Shown here: positions 13,301-27,477 of the stretch, in pieces
Position numbering within the stretch: the first letter of the stretch is position 1
How the letters are laid out: every line of letters starts with the position of its first letter
Origin: Apricaphanius iberus
Taxonomy: Eukaryota; Chordata; Actinopteri; Cyprinodontiformes; Aphaniidae
Assembly: GCA_028564705.1 (NCBI GenBank)
Contig: JAPXFQ010000804.1
Span: 2,728,001 to 2,792,000, forward strand
Direction: 5' to 3'
Length of the DNA stretch: 64,000 nt
Translations under genes and position numbers: made by a program
The notes under the pieces: model-generated
What the model was told of the DNA's origin: nothing
Seen by the model: only the letters and a program-made list of their open reading frames with translations
The model's database searches: none

Positions 13301-16300
13301 AATGGTTAAAAAAATGTTTAAACAGGACTTCATCAGGATAACACACATTAATATTAAAATTAATCCAAATCTGGTCATCTGGTGATGTTAGGAAATCAGC
13401 AAAGTCAATTAAAATCCCTTGTTATATTTGGGAAGTCTATATATAACTGCACACATCACCAGATCCAATAGACCCATGATTCTCAAACTGTGGTATGTGT
13501 ACCACCAGTGGTACTCAAGTTTACCCTAGTGGTACTGGAGGAAAGTTCTAAATACTTTTTTTAAAATAGAATTAATAAAAAAAATTATGTCTGTCTGTGG
13601 ATGGGAACAATTGCCAATAAATAATCCTTGTTATGAATTGTCTGTAGTTAAAAGGGTAAGCTTTCTCTACTGTATGTTTAGGTTGGTCATGATCGTGGTA
13701 CTTGGAGATTTTGAAATTTTCTCAGGTGGTACCCACAGTAAAAAGTTTGAGAAATACTGCAATAGACCCAACTAAAGTATGTTGTTTCTTCAAAGCTGGA
13801 GCCTGAACAGGAGAAAATTCACTGCACCCTGCTCTCCCTCTCCCTGGTGTTGTCACTTACCTTACAGATGTCTTACAATGTCTATTTTTTCCCCATAATG
13901 TTTGTCTCTATGTTCTCCCGTGTTAGTTCTTTTGTGGTTTTTGCTCAGTAAACATTTAATTTTTCATCCTGAACAAGCTGTATTTGAGTCCTTCTTTGAG
14001 CAAACCATGAAAGCAGGGGCCATCAGAAGTGGTTGCAAAAGACTTGATTTAGGGAGATCACAGTAAACTGGGGTGAATACAAATGCAGGTGGCATTTTAC
14101 AGTTTTATATAAAAAAAGGAAAAATGTAAATATTATTTTCTGCTTTACAATTATTTTCTATTTTGGGTTGGTCTATAAAAATAATACATGGAAGTTTGCG
14201 TTTAAAGTGTATAAAATGTGAAGCAGCTTATGAGCAGTAAATACTTTTGGAAGGCACCACTGATATGCTGAAGTTGGATAGCTGTAAAAAAAATCCTTGA
14301 GATTCACACTGTGTGAGAACTACATTGAAATGTATGGCTTAAAACAAGCCTATAGATCAACCTTTCACTGTTATATAGTTGAGTGAAATCCAATACAGTG
14401 GAAGTGAGCAGAGACTTCCTTTTATTGCTATTTAGAGGCTTTTGAAACTTAATAAGGTTACATGTTTGCAGGGCCACAACCATTCAACACTGGGGATGTC
14501 ATTTGGAGAAAAATATCAACACAAACAACAATAGCTGAATACAGCTCCTGGACCCTTGGTTGTTCAGTACGTGTGTAGAAGCCTTTTCTTTCCCACATAT
14601 TTTTTGTACCTTTTCATTTTGGCTTCGTCTTTCTGTAATAACAATGGCATGAAACTACACAACAACTGACTCTGTTGTGTAGTTTCAGGTACTTGAAATT
14701 AGAGCTAAATCCAATTAAACTTGTTAAAGGCCAGATCATTTGTAATGTAATTGTACATTGTAAATGTAAGTTGTATATAAATCAAGATCAGTAGGTGTAA
14801 TTTACTTTTCCATGTCAAAAAAAAAAGAAACAAAATATTGAAACCAGATATTATCTGTAATGCAAGCATATAACTTTCTAGAGACAAGGGTTTGGAAAAG
14901 AGAACCATAGGACAAAAACCTGGATATTAAAAAATATTGATATGCCAATATATCGTGATAGTTTATGTCACAATATTGTATCGCTATTCAAAAGCAAAGT
15001 ATACATTTTTATTCTATAATCATTTTAATTAAACTGTTAATAATTACAGGAATATGTGTCATAGAATTAGAAATATGACTGATAGTTGGTGGTTGTTTTC
15101 ACCTTCTCTGTTCCAGTTAATCAACTAGATCCAGTAATAAAACAGGATGGAGTGTTTATGATGTCGTGACAGATTTTCTAGGATTAAATTAAATGTTAAA
15201 AATACCAATATAAAGTATCATAGTATCGTGATGTATCGGAATATATCATACCATCCCTTTTATATCGTGATACATATCATATCCTTAGTGGACACTCTAC
15301 ATGAACTATAAAAGTGACATATAGCAATCTGAGAAAAAAAAAAAACAGAAAAGAAGAGACTGTACATACGTAAGAGTAAGTATGTTCAAAAATATATAGC
15401 TCCAACTCAGAAACATCAATTATAAAAAGGCTCTTGGATAGAACTAACCAACTGCAACTTAAACAGCCAGCATGGCTGCCATGCAAATTACAGTACTACA
15501 AAGGTAGCTGCAGAAATACATTTAGCTTATTTCAATTGTTAATAGTCTGTATCTCATTATATTAATTGCATGCATAATAATACTGCAAAACCTTTGCAAG
15601 GGAACATGTTGCTACAGTGTTTGAATACATAAAAGCTAGAGTTATATATTCTCAGAATAATTCCCACATCCACCTGGAATACACTTTAGAATGATGGAAC
15701 GTCATTCCTGTATCCAACGAGGTAAATGACATGGCAACGAACACAGTAGACATATCATAATCAGACACTAAACAGAGGTTTAAAAGGAGAGCTCAATGAA
15801 AAATTAACGTAAACAAACCAAGAAAACAAAACATAAACGATTTACAGAGCATTATGTAACTTTAGAAACTAAGAAAGAACACAGAAGAAGCTAGGCAAAA
15901 AAACCTGTAGATCGTAACCAGAGCTCTGGAAAGTTGGTTTCAGCCAACCGCGCTACCAAGACTTAGGAATCCCTTTTCCTTTGACATAAATTAGTTATTT
16001 AAACATTAATGAGCACAAGCTTCCAAACATTCAAAGATATAATGGATAGAAATATATTTGTAACTTTTTATGATTTTGTGACTGATTCATATATCATTCA
16101 ATAGTTGCCCGTTTATTTCTGCCTCATAATCACTGCATGTCCAATTTGCATATGTAGCCGATAATTAACAGACAACTATCATATCTAACCTATTAGCCCA
16201 ACAGGGAGTGTGAATAATAAGATTTGTCACTGACATCTAGATATGAACACAGTAATTCTCATGTACAGGAATCATTAATAACCACAATGAGGTCAGATCA

Positions 16301-19300
16301 ATTCGTGGGGAATACTTTAATCAGTGTTCAGTGATGTGGCTAAAGGATAATTCAGTGCATTTTCTAACACTGTGTAAATTCCGCCAATATTCCCTTAAGA
16401 CATGTGATCTAAGCAGGTTCGATAGCTGTCTAAATACAGAATTAGGTGCCAAACCAAGACTATTTCTATAGGTCAGCTTCATTTTCTGAAGAAGAGCTAC
16501 ATTCCTATCCTAATCAAACATCAAAGAGCAAATAAATAGAGGAAAATGACTCAACTCATTCTGCAACACTGCACTGTGGGCATAATAACTGTAAAAAAAA
16601 AGCTTTTGCTTTGTACTTTGAGATTGACTGAACACAAAGTGCAGCATTAAGATTAATCTGTTTGAATTTTTTCTTCTACTATCGGGCAACATTACAGGAT
16701 TGACCATAAATGAAACAGCATGGAAGGGTTGATGGGTCTCAAGCTGTACAGGAGTGTCAGTGTTCTAATGCAGGATTTTTTTTACAGCCCTCTGAGGCGG
16801 GATGTTGTGTTTGTAGAGAAAAAAGCTTACTGGATGGATAAAATATATTAATCAGGATCCTTGTTGATTTATTATGGCATAACTTCAGAGCTGCTGACGG
16901 TTTCATCCAAACACATCTTAAGAGCAGAAAAGTTATACTTCCTGATCTGATTCATGTCGAAATTTCCAGACAAGCTCACTTATTTAATTTTTTAGTACAT
17001 CAATGAGGCCACTATAGAAATACAGTGTATAACATTGTAACAGTGTATAGCAGCATAACATTTTATTGTTTGTAACCCCCTTCCTCTCAATTTTCTATGA
17101 TGCTTCCCACCAACAGTGAGAGCCCTGCTGGCATGGCTGGGAAATCCGAGGACTGGGAATCCGTGGTTGACACTACAGTGGGAAAATAAAGAACTGAGTG
17201 ACAGCCTTGCATCAGCGACATTTTACCATGCTCATCTTAAAGCGACGCCAGTGTTGAGGTCGGCTGCACGGCGGCTGAGAGAGATGCTTCCTATCCTTCG
17301 AAAAAATACTTTTCCTTATGCATTAATTCTGTTTATCTCCTCGCTGTGAGAGAGGCTTATCTGAGAAGCAGTCAAGTCGTCACTAAAGCCACTTCTTAAC
17401 AAGCCACACAATGTGCGTCTTGTCAATTATTTATTTGAGGCTCTGGAAATGTTTACTTAGTTGTACATGCAGTGTATTCTAGATGTGTTGGCACAGTTCT
17501 GACATTTGTATCAGAGACAGTGTGTGTTCTGTTGCTCTCTCTGAGTGTGTGCGCGTGTTTTTTGGGTGGTTAACACCAGCTGTACTGGCTCTCTCTGTCT
17601 CTCAGCAGGTTCACACCGAGGCTAATGCAGCGCTGGCTCCGACTGACCTCAGAGGTTATTGTTGTTGCCAAGCCAGGCTGTATGTGTGTACGTGTCTAAC
17701 AAGGCGCCCCTGCGGGGGTCCGTCGGCTGCACTGACCCAGCTGCAGCAGTCTGGTTCTCCTCTGCACACAGGCGCACGCACAGCTGAGTTTTAGTCACTT
17801 AGTAGGATGTCGCTGCGGCTTTACTCATCCCTGACAGTAAACATAAGCACAGCATGCCTTGCACAATGCTGCCAATAAACTTCGACCTTACCCTAAAATC
17901 AGCACATTTAGAGCTAAAAGCCTGCCTTTTATGTAAAATCAACAAAACATACATTTCTATAGGTGATAGTTTATCACCTATAGAAATAAAGAAAAAACAG
18001 TGTTTATTCAATGTAAGATCTATCCTCCCAAAAAACAAGCCTCCAAGCACATGTGCTTCTGGTGACATCACACAAGGCATGAAGTAAATAACCAGAGAGA
18101 AGTTGTTGTAAAAAGTTAAACTAGTGGGAATTGTGTCTGCTTTCTGTGCTACAGTGCTATAAAGTCTTTGCTCCACCTAAGGCAGGGGTGTCGAAAGTGC
18201 GGCTCGGGGGCCATTTGCAGCCCCTGGACTGATTGTGTGTGGAAAATGATACAAATCTGGCATCCCAGAACAAGTGGCTGATCCAGATAGAGACTTTGTT
18301 CTTAATTAGTGCAAAATAATTTCAGACAAAATCTTCTTGCATAAAATGTGTTGATGACAATACCAATTATTTATCTTGAAATACTAATTTTGCCATCTTC
18401 TGCCAGGATCAAATTTGTCTATTGATTTTTTCCTCAAAAGCAGATACATACATTGCATACTTAGCGAGTATGTAAGAAAAACATGTTATGGCAATCAAGT
18501 CCTTTTGACTCAACTCTATATGCCCATGTAACAAAAAATTAAAATCAGATGTAAAAGTTTAAACAGCAACTTAACAGATTCCTCTAATCTAAAAGCCTAG
18601 AAGGAAATATTTGTTCGCCTCGGCTTCAGTATCCATGACTGTATGCATGGAAAATTCACACTTGAATACCGTACAATTCAAATGCTTCAGAACGTTTAGT
18701 AAAATGTGTGACGAGTTGCTTGTCCACTATAATCTTTACAAATCCCAGTATATATTCTTGATTCTTGTGCCTCTTATTATTGTCTTCGACCCACATGCAC
18801 ACAAAGTTTTTTTTTTGCTGAGCTTTTTGTAAAAATGTTTTAATAATGGAAAATATTATCTTTAAAAGTTTTTAATGTTTTCTCTAATTTTTGTGCGTGT
18901 CCGTGTCACTTCGAATCTAGGCATTTTTTTTCTGTTACGAACAAATGTGAACATGTACAGATCTCCTCTCTTGTTCTATGTATAATGTGCCATAACGGAG
19001 AGCAGCTCCTTTGGCTAAGCCTCCCCACGTTCTCCTGCTATTTTATCTGAATGGGCCAGCATATGGCCTTTACAGCCACACTGTTCCCTCCTCAGGTACC
19101 CACAGAGACTCACCAAGAGAGAACATTGCAGCCATCAGAGAGGTGTACGCGGGGGACTTTTAAAACTAGTTTTTCTCGTGCATGTATGTGTGTGTGTGTT
19201 TGAGCTTGCGAGCCCTTGTGTGATGTTATTTGTATGTTTGCGTGAGAAAGGGGGAAGAAGGAGGGGGACACGGGGAGCGTTAAATGAAGCAATTAATAAA

Positions 19301-22300
19301 ATCATTTTCTACCCGGCTAAGGAGATAACAGCTTGGCACAGCACCACAAACCCATCAACACAAGCCCCCCTCGCCTCCCCACCACTCATTTCGGCTTAAG
19401 GAAGACCCACACCGCTGCCCCTGATGGACCACTAACCGAGAGAGAGGGAGGAAGAGATGGAGGAACACCGGTTTCTTTCACTTTTCTGTTTAAAACAGCG
19501 AACACTAGAGGGCAGTGTGTAGCTGCCTTCAAACTATAGCTCTCGCACACACACTGAAACACACACAAACTTGCAGACGGAGAGCACAAAGCAGCCTGCA
19601 TCATTGAACACAACAAACAAAGCCAGGAGGAACAGCACCACACACATACACACGCATACATGCACACTGAATGCACTCTCATTGTCATTCCTTGCTAACA
19701 TTCCAGAGAGAGCAACGGTGGTAGCTTTAGCTCTCCTGCTTTGCTCATGGTATATACCACAGGCAGGAATACGCCATCCCGCCAGTATAGGAGGCGGGGG
19801 TTTTATCCCCGAGGAGAGGCATGCCATAGTGACAGACATTTAAACATGTTAGTATGGCACCAAATGATTTATATAAGCACTACTCTGCAGAGGTGTTAAG
19901 CAGTATTCACACTAGAGTTGTCTAATTAATCAATTCTGCTGCTGGACAACAAATGTATCTCCAAACACTGACAAACCAAAGAATTCACATTCTCCTTTAC
20001 ATTTTTTATAACTGCTTTACAAAATAGGAGGTTTTATGCAGATGGGTCTTTTGACTCTTGAAGGTTGTGGTTGCCTTCATTATCAAATAAATGACTAATA
20101 TGGTATAAAACTGCATTCAGCCAGGGTAAACAGGTTTTGTGGTAATAAAAAACAGAATCCTATGTACATGGCCATGCATTGTTTTCATTTGTGCACTTTC
20201 AAGAGTATCTCCAAGTGCAGGATACAAGAAGAAAAAATATTCAGTGTTTTGCGTTGTGTTGATTTCCACTTTGCAGAGTGAGTTTACACAAACTAAAAAT
20301 GCTTTATTACTTTCTTTACAAAAGAAATTTTAAAGATATAGCTCCAACGTGAACTAGTGGATGTTCATTAATCACTTGTTTATCAGATAAGGTTTCCAAA
20401 AAATTAAATGTTCATAGTTGACGTCGTTTGTCATCTAGCATATTTGCATTATGAGGTAGGGATAGTAATCTGGTCTCTGCCAGCTTAATTTGCATCACTT
20501 TGATTTTATGTGTTTGCATAAACGGTATTTCAATGAAGTTAAATTCTCTATGAAGCTGCTTTCATTCACAAACCTGTTTATGTTTCCAAAGAGCAGATTA
20601 TTTGAAATCTGGATTGAAATACAGCTCATTATGAATGATTTCTTAGGAGGTAATGGCCTTTATTTTTACACAGGCAGGAGAGTGAGGAGGGGAGGACATT
20701 CAGCTGGTAGATTGGACTCTTAAAACACATGGACACACCTAACATCTACCAAGTGAACATCATAATTTAATTAATATTTTATAAGGCCCAACCTCAGATG
20801 AGGAATCTTCCACTCCCTTAAATTAGCGATAATGTCTGCCGCTATTTCAGCTACAATATTTTTTTTATGTCTTGCAACATTTTGCCCTTGTTCTTATTTC
20901 CACAGTGCATGATCAGAATAGCCTGCTTGCACAGGGTTCATACTGCAGATAAGTAGGACCTGCAGACACCTAGAATCTGCAGCTCCTTACTGTGCTAAAT
21001 TGCTGAGATTGCTCCTAAGAGCATGTTAATTGGTTGTGTTAAGGCTGTTTAATGTTCCCACAATTAGCTGTATGAGTTCAATTGTCTGACTTTCCTTTCT
21101 TTAAAAACTGTTCACACAAAGCATTATACCCCTATCACACTATGGTGTATCTTCCTTACACTTTTGTGGCATACAAAGATAAGTAGATTTAGTAAGTAAT
21201 GTTGAGTTTCTACAACTCTGATCCTGTACCACAGTTGTCCCAGATGACAGTCTTTAGGGCCTGATGTTCTGAAACTTTTAGATGCATCTCTGATCCAATC
21301 CAACTCCTCAGCATACAAAAAGGTTCTGTAGTGTCTCGGTAATGACCTAAATATTTCATGTAAGTGAGTTGGTTCAGATGTTCATCTAAAGATTGCAGGA
21401 CACTGGGCTCGAGTTTGACACCTCTGCTGTAGCAAGTGGGGTCAAGTATTTACTAGTTTTATCTCCAGCTATTAGATTATTTTGGACATCCAAAAAATCC
21501 TGTGACCTTAGCATCCCAACTAAGGGATGCAATATGCAGGGGAAATATGTGCCACCACTTTGGAATTAATGCAAGTGCAGCACAAATGTCGGACCAATCG
21601 AATTATTGAACTTTATGCTATGGTATGCAGACGCTCTGTCTGCACTGAAGACGATTCACAAGGTTGGCATGCAGAGTGCTCGAACTAGCTCAAATTGGCA
21701 GCAGTCAGTTTTTGACATAATTTTTTGTTTAATTCAGATATAATTTTATTTTTCCACTAGAGAGCACTCAGACTGTACTGCATATAGTGAGTGAAACATT
21801 CTGCCTGTAATTGTTAAGTGAAGGCTTAAATTGTATTAAAATTACTTGGTTTTATAGAACCACATAAATAACAGACAAAATAAAAAATATTTAAAAAAAA
21901 CTGAACTTCATTTAATATACATGTTTACAAAAATGCTTATTTTGTCCAAATTTTGAAAAAAATTGTTTTAAAACACTAACAAACAGGGGGCAAGAATGCA
22001 CTAATCTGATCATATTAATATAAAACAGCAATTTAATTATTTGAAATCTAATTTACAGGGTTGATGATAATGTCACAATCTGACTTCTGTCCTTGTCTTT
22101 ATTTTCTCTCTCTGACCTTAATTGTCTCCAGCTGTCCTGAGTTTCCTTGATTGTCTTCCTGGTTACTTTCCCTGTGTATTTAAACCGTTAACATTGTGTG
22201 TACATGTCGTAGTTCACACAGTCAATGTCCCTGTGCTTCTTTGAGTTGGATTGATTTTTATACAAATGAGTTTTAAACTCTAAAACACCTCTCTGTCCCT

Positions 22301-25300
22301 GTGTTTTTCAACCATATCATGACAGATAACTTAAGTAAATTAATATGTATACAATTAAGCCCTTGTTCTGATATTAAATAAGACAGCCATCTTTCAAAAG
22401 CTTATGAAAAATGTAAAAGCAGTCTCAATGTTGAAAAAAAACTACATATTTATTCATTCTAACTTCCATTATGAATACAAAAATCTTTATTGGCTTTTTT
22501 TTTTTTTTACAACTAAAAGTCCAGCTTTTTGTATGTTTCCAGTGGTATGTTGATGATTTGTCTTTGAGGATGAAGTACAGTTCTTGAGGTTGTAATACCT
22601 CCTTGCCATCACCCCAATCTTGAGCTCCCTCAAAGGGGTTTATATCAGATTAAAGTCAGGATGATGGCTGTGCCAGGGGTTACTTTAACACTAAATCTGC
22701 CAGAGGTAGATTTAGTGATCCTTATAATTACTGAAAACAGGAAATCAATTTAAAGACACTGAGAGCAAAAGAACTTACAAAACTTCATATGATACATATA
22801 TAAATAATCACCCTGTCCCTTGCCGTAACGTGGCTTTGACCACTTTCTTATTAAAGATGGTAATGAAACCACCAACTGTGATCTCTTTTCTCTGAGCACC
22901 TATAGTTTCATCATCTCAAATGGAGGTGCGCATCTGTGAGCGTTTGGAGAGATTTCCTACACCTGTCTCAAAGCTGATAAACCCCAGTGCGTTGGACACA
23001 GTAAGCTGATAGAGATGACACATGCACAGTGGGAGACAGAGGCTACAGTCAAAACATTGTTTCACTGCAGTGACTGTTTTCAGTGGTTCAGTGCGACTGG
23101 GAGAAGCAACAACAAACAATGAACTAGGAAAACTTCTTTTTAGTTTTTGGGACTCTGTCATTCAGAGAATCATTAGATATAATTTTTCTGTGGTCTTCTC
23201 AAGGATAAGCGACAATGACAAGAGGGGAAAAGTTGTACCTCTTCTCGGTGGCTTTATTTCAGGCAGAAATAAGAATACCTGCCAGTGAACTCTTACCTTC
23301 ATTTGTCCCTTTCTAAAACTTTTTGACTGCAAGCGCTCTTTCAGTTGAGGTACAAAAAAAGGAATTTAAATTATGTTTCAGAGGGCTGGTTAAATCCTTT
23401 CTTGAGTGGTGAAAGAGTTCAAACACCGTTTTTGTTGAAGTGTCCTTCTGCAGAATCGCAACAATGGCTTTTAACCAAATATTAAGATTTAACTTTTGTC
23501 TATAATAGCTTCTGTTCCTGTTCTTAACTATAAAATCAAACCCAATCCCACTGTTGTGGTTTTTAAAGCTAAATGTTTTGAAATTATGAACAGCTTTTAC
23601 AGGTTTAACAAAAAATATCATATTGATGACCAGATCTCTTAAATGAAAACTGTGTAATGAGGTGAGGAAAAAGTTAAGAACCTCATTTGGAATGTAAATT
23701 TGAAAGCAAACATTTAAATTGACCACTGCTTTCTTTATAATTTTGCTTAAGCAGACTGGCTCCTTAAAGTTCAGTTCAGTTCATTTTTATTTCAAACATG
23801 TACATTCTCAATCATTACAAAAATATAATTCCCTTCTTTTGTATGAAAAGGAGTAGGCAGAAGTATACATTTATTTGGCCCTGCTCCAGAGGTGTTTAAC
23901 AATAATCCTTCAGGCATAAGCTTTTTTAAACTTTAGGGGCGACTTTACTCATTTTCAAAGCTTGATAGCACAAGAGCTTAAAGAGGGAATATGTGACAAA
24001 AGGCTTGTCTGATCTAAGCATATACAATCGAAACCAGACGTTTACACACAGTGTGTGAAAAGACATAACATTCTTCGCCTCCAATATTACTTTTATCCCT
24101 TCCTTCAAATTCAGTGTACACACATTTTCTGCCTTTTGAGCTGCTTGACTCACTTAAAGTATTCTAGTTCTACTTCATCAAAACTGTCACAATATTTTGC
24201 TGGAATTTTGGCCCATTTCTCCTGATAGAACTGGTAAACCTCCGGTTTGAAGGTATCATTGCTCACGGACCTTTCTCAGCCCTGCCCACAAACTTTCAAT
24301 GAGACTGAGATTATAGTTTTGTGATGGCCACTCTAAAATACTGATTTATTGACTTTTAGCCACTTTAAGTAACTAACTTGGACTAATTTGTGCCTAATCA
24401 TTACTTTCCTGCCAGATGTGCTGAGATGTTGCTTCCCTTCATTTAGTCTGTGAGGCCTGTCTACTTTTAAGACTGGGTTTAATACTTCCTTTTTGATAAA
24501 GTTTATGGTTAGAGTGACTCAGATCATCCCAAACTTACTCTGCATTTATTCTGCTTAGACTGTGGGAGGACAGACTGACCACTTTTTTCACTTTATGTTA
24601 TTGTTCTACTTTTGTCTTCTACTACTCTCTAGTTGCGTTAGATACTGTTATTTGGACTGTAAAGTCAATAAAAAGCTAGACCTGGTCTGGTCTGGATATA
24701 ATCTCACCTCAGTATTTCTTCCCCCTCCAGTTCATCTTTTCTCCAATTCCTAGTACAGCGTTCCTGTGGTTCTAATCATCATCATCCTCATCATCATCAT
24801 CATCATCATCATCATCAGTTCATTATCATATTGACAATAAAACCTTTAAAAACTTTGACAACTGGTCTCTCTAGTGGTGTTCTGCATGCTGGAACAAAAC
24901 TCCACAGGACCACAACATGACAGGATGATTAAAAATACAACAACAATCTGCAGCGATGACTTCACATCAATTAGGCCTTGGCTAGTAAACAAGCAAATAG
25001 AGCTAACCAACATTGCAGCTGCAAGTTAACTGCAAATAACTGTGAGAACCAGAGCGTAATGTAGAGGTTCAGAGTCACAGCATTTTCGCACACATTGAGG
25101 TGTTGATAAAGAAATAATCCCTCTATTATTCCAAAAAATTCAACTCAATTCAATAAAGAGAGGAATTACGTGCTGTTGTACTTCATTCTATTTTATTTTT
25201 TTAAGGACTTGTAGTAGATCCAAATGTTGTGAGAAGGAAGAATCCCCTATAGTTTGTGTTGCAGCGATACTAAAAGAAGCCTCTGACTAAAGACACTCAC

Positions 25301-27444
25301 TGACTGAAGATTTTGTAGGATAGTCCCATGAAAGGGAAGGTCAGGGTTGTCCAAAATATATCAACACTCAGCTTTACATTCAGAAAATGTTAACCAGTTA
25401 GATTACCTTAACAACTGGCTAAAAGAACAATAGGTTAAAAGGGCCAGGAGAAAATGTGAAAGTGAAATTCAAAACAAAAGTTCAATGCATCTCTCCTTAA
25501 GAAAAAAAACCAACAGCTTTTTGTTTTGTCTTTTATTTACAGAGCAAATTACACTTTTTCAGCCATACTTGAGAATCTGTAGGTTGATTGATGCAAACCC
25601 AAATGTACACCTTAAATAGTATAATTTCAGCTCTACATGTAGAGTGGAGTGATATTGTTTGATATCCATCAAAAAGGTCCAAGGTGTTCAAGTTTTTTTT
25701 TTTTTTTTCTGAGGTTGTAGGTAGTAGATTTCAATCCCACAGATGAGTTGAAACTCATTACTGAGTCAATAAACCAGAAAGAACCGTCTATGGTCACTCA
25801 ACAAAAATGGAAGAAAGATGTTTGAGGAGATGATGATGTGTTTAAGAATTAAACTAACTGGGGCATGTGCACAACTCAGCAGATTTATGAAACTCCAGCA
25901 GAATACTAGCTTTTTGTATTGAACTCAGGCAAACACAATTATAGCAAATTGTGGGTTTCGAGTCAGGACATTCTGTATTTTCTAAGATTCAAATTTCAGG
26001 AGTTCATACAGTTTTTGCTCAGTTTGGTGCTATGATGGATGAATGGATGGATGAATAAAACATTTAATCTGTAGGACGAAATAAAGTCTAAAAAAATAAT
26101 ATATTTTTCAAGATCTGGAAAATACTTTTAATTCCAAAATTTTCCTGAATGCATAGGAAACCTGTAATTGTTATGTTTTTCCCTTTAATTGAGATTTTTT
26201 TATTGTTCAATTCGCCTCAACGTCTTTTGATCTGCACTACCTGAGTAAGTATAGGTTTCCATGTTATTATCAAAGCCACAGCATATAGTAAAATTATACA
26301 CTGTGATTAGGCAGAAAAGATGAACCAATTTAAGAACTTTTGAAGAGGACATACCAACCCCTCTTTCTTCTTTTTTATGTAATATCAAAGCCGGTCACAG
26401 AGATTAAGTATTTATATTAATTGTCACGGCACTCCCACCAATATTTACAGCATGCACAGGTCTTACATGAGCAGTGCACCCATAGATGTTGGTGAGTTTG
26501 CACACGTCCCCGAGGCGGTCTGAGAAAAAAATATTAATTTCAAAGAAAAGGAGGAATAGAGGCAGTGTGGAAATGTCATGGAGAAGGATGGCAGACATGC
26601 AGAAAGAGAGAGGCGGGGAGGAGGGAGAGGAAAACTGACCCCAAGTTCAGCTGAGAAATGACTAAAGCAGGAGGAAAATTCAGTTTACTGCATATAATCC
26701 ATTCACAATTCTGCAACGACAGTCAAGCGGCTGTATCCGCAGAGTGACTGAGGAGGAGGGCGATGGGTGTGTGAGGAAAACCTCGACAATATGTGGGAGG
26801 GAAGAATCTGCTTCCCTCTTCATTTGAATGAATGAATGTGCTGCAGAAAACTTAGTAGGCTGCACTTTCGGATTGGTCTGCAGCCATTAGTTCACTAGGG
26901 GATGACTGTCGGAGCAGAGAGCAAGGTGTAATGCTCAAGGAAAATGATGTAATGTGAACAAGACACTGATATACAGCTTGCTTTATGCTTCTTTTCAAAG
27001 AACATTTTATCTTTGTCATTTACTTTGCAGTTTCTTGGTTTTTCCACTTTAGAATACCATAACCGAATTAAGAAGATAGAGGGAAAGATTAGGAAGGAAA
27101 GTAAATCTATCCATTCATCCTTTCATTCCCTCTCTCTTCTCCTTGTACCCTTCTCCCCCTTCTCCCTGCTCGTCTATCTGTCCGTCTGCCAAGCGCACAG
27201 TGTCTATTTATGGAAAGCAATGTCACTCACGCAACACCATCAGATAGCTTCCTCTGTGTCCTGCTCACAACTCATACATCATTAACATTCTCACGACCGC
27301 AAGCACACACAAGGCTGCACAATGTGCTGCCAATCAAGTTCTACCATAAAGAAAAAGACAAAAGCCTTTAAAGAGTCACATTAAATATTTTACATGTACT
27401 AGACACTAGGTATGCAACGTTAAGACTAAATGCGCATCATGTAT

Positions 27445-27477
<33 letters not shown>

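Noticed and set aside
19386..19688. Minus-strand reading MTMRV at about 19674-19688, like the SSBP ending MTMSV
   Set aside because: It lies between exons A and B, lacks the preceding YSPS and a stop after V, and continues as unrelated sequence. Chance.
23313..23726. 137-codon minus-strand frame
   Set aside because: No recognisable domain, AT-rich codon pattern, no credible splice context.
24775..24818. ATC tandem array considered as a CRISPR-like or regulatory array
   Set aside because: Plain trinucleotide microsatellite without spacers.
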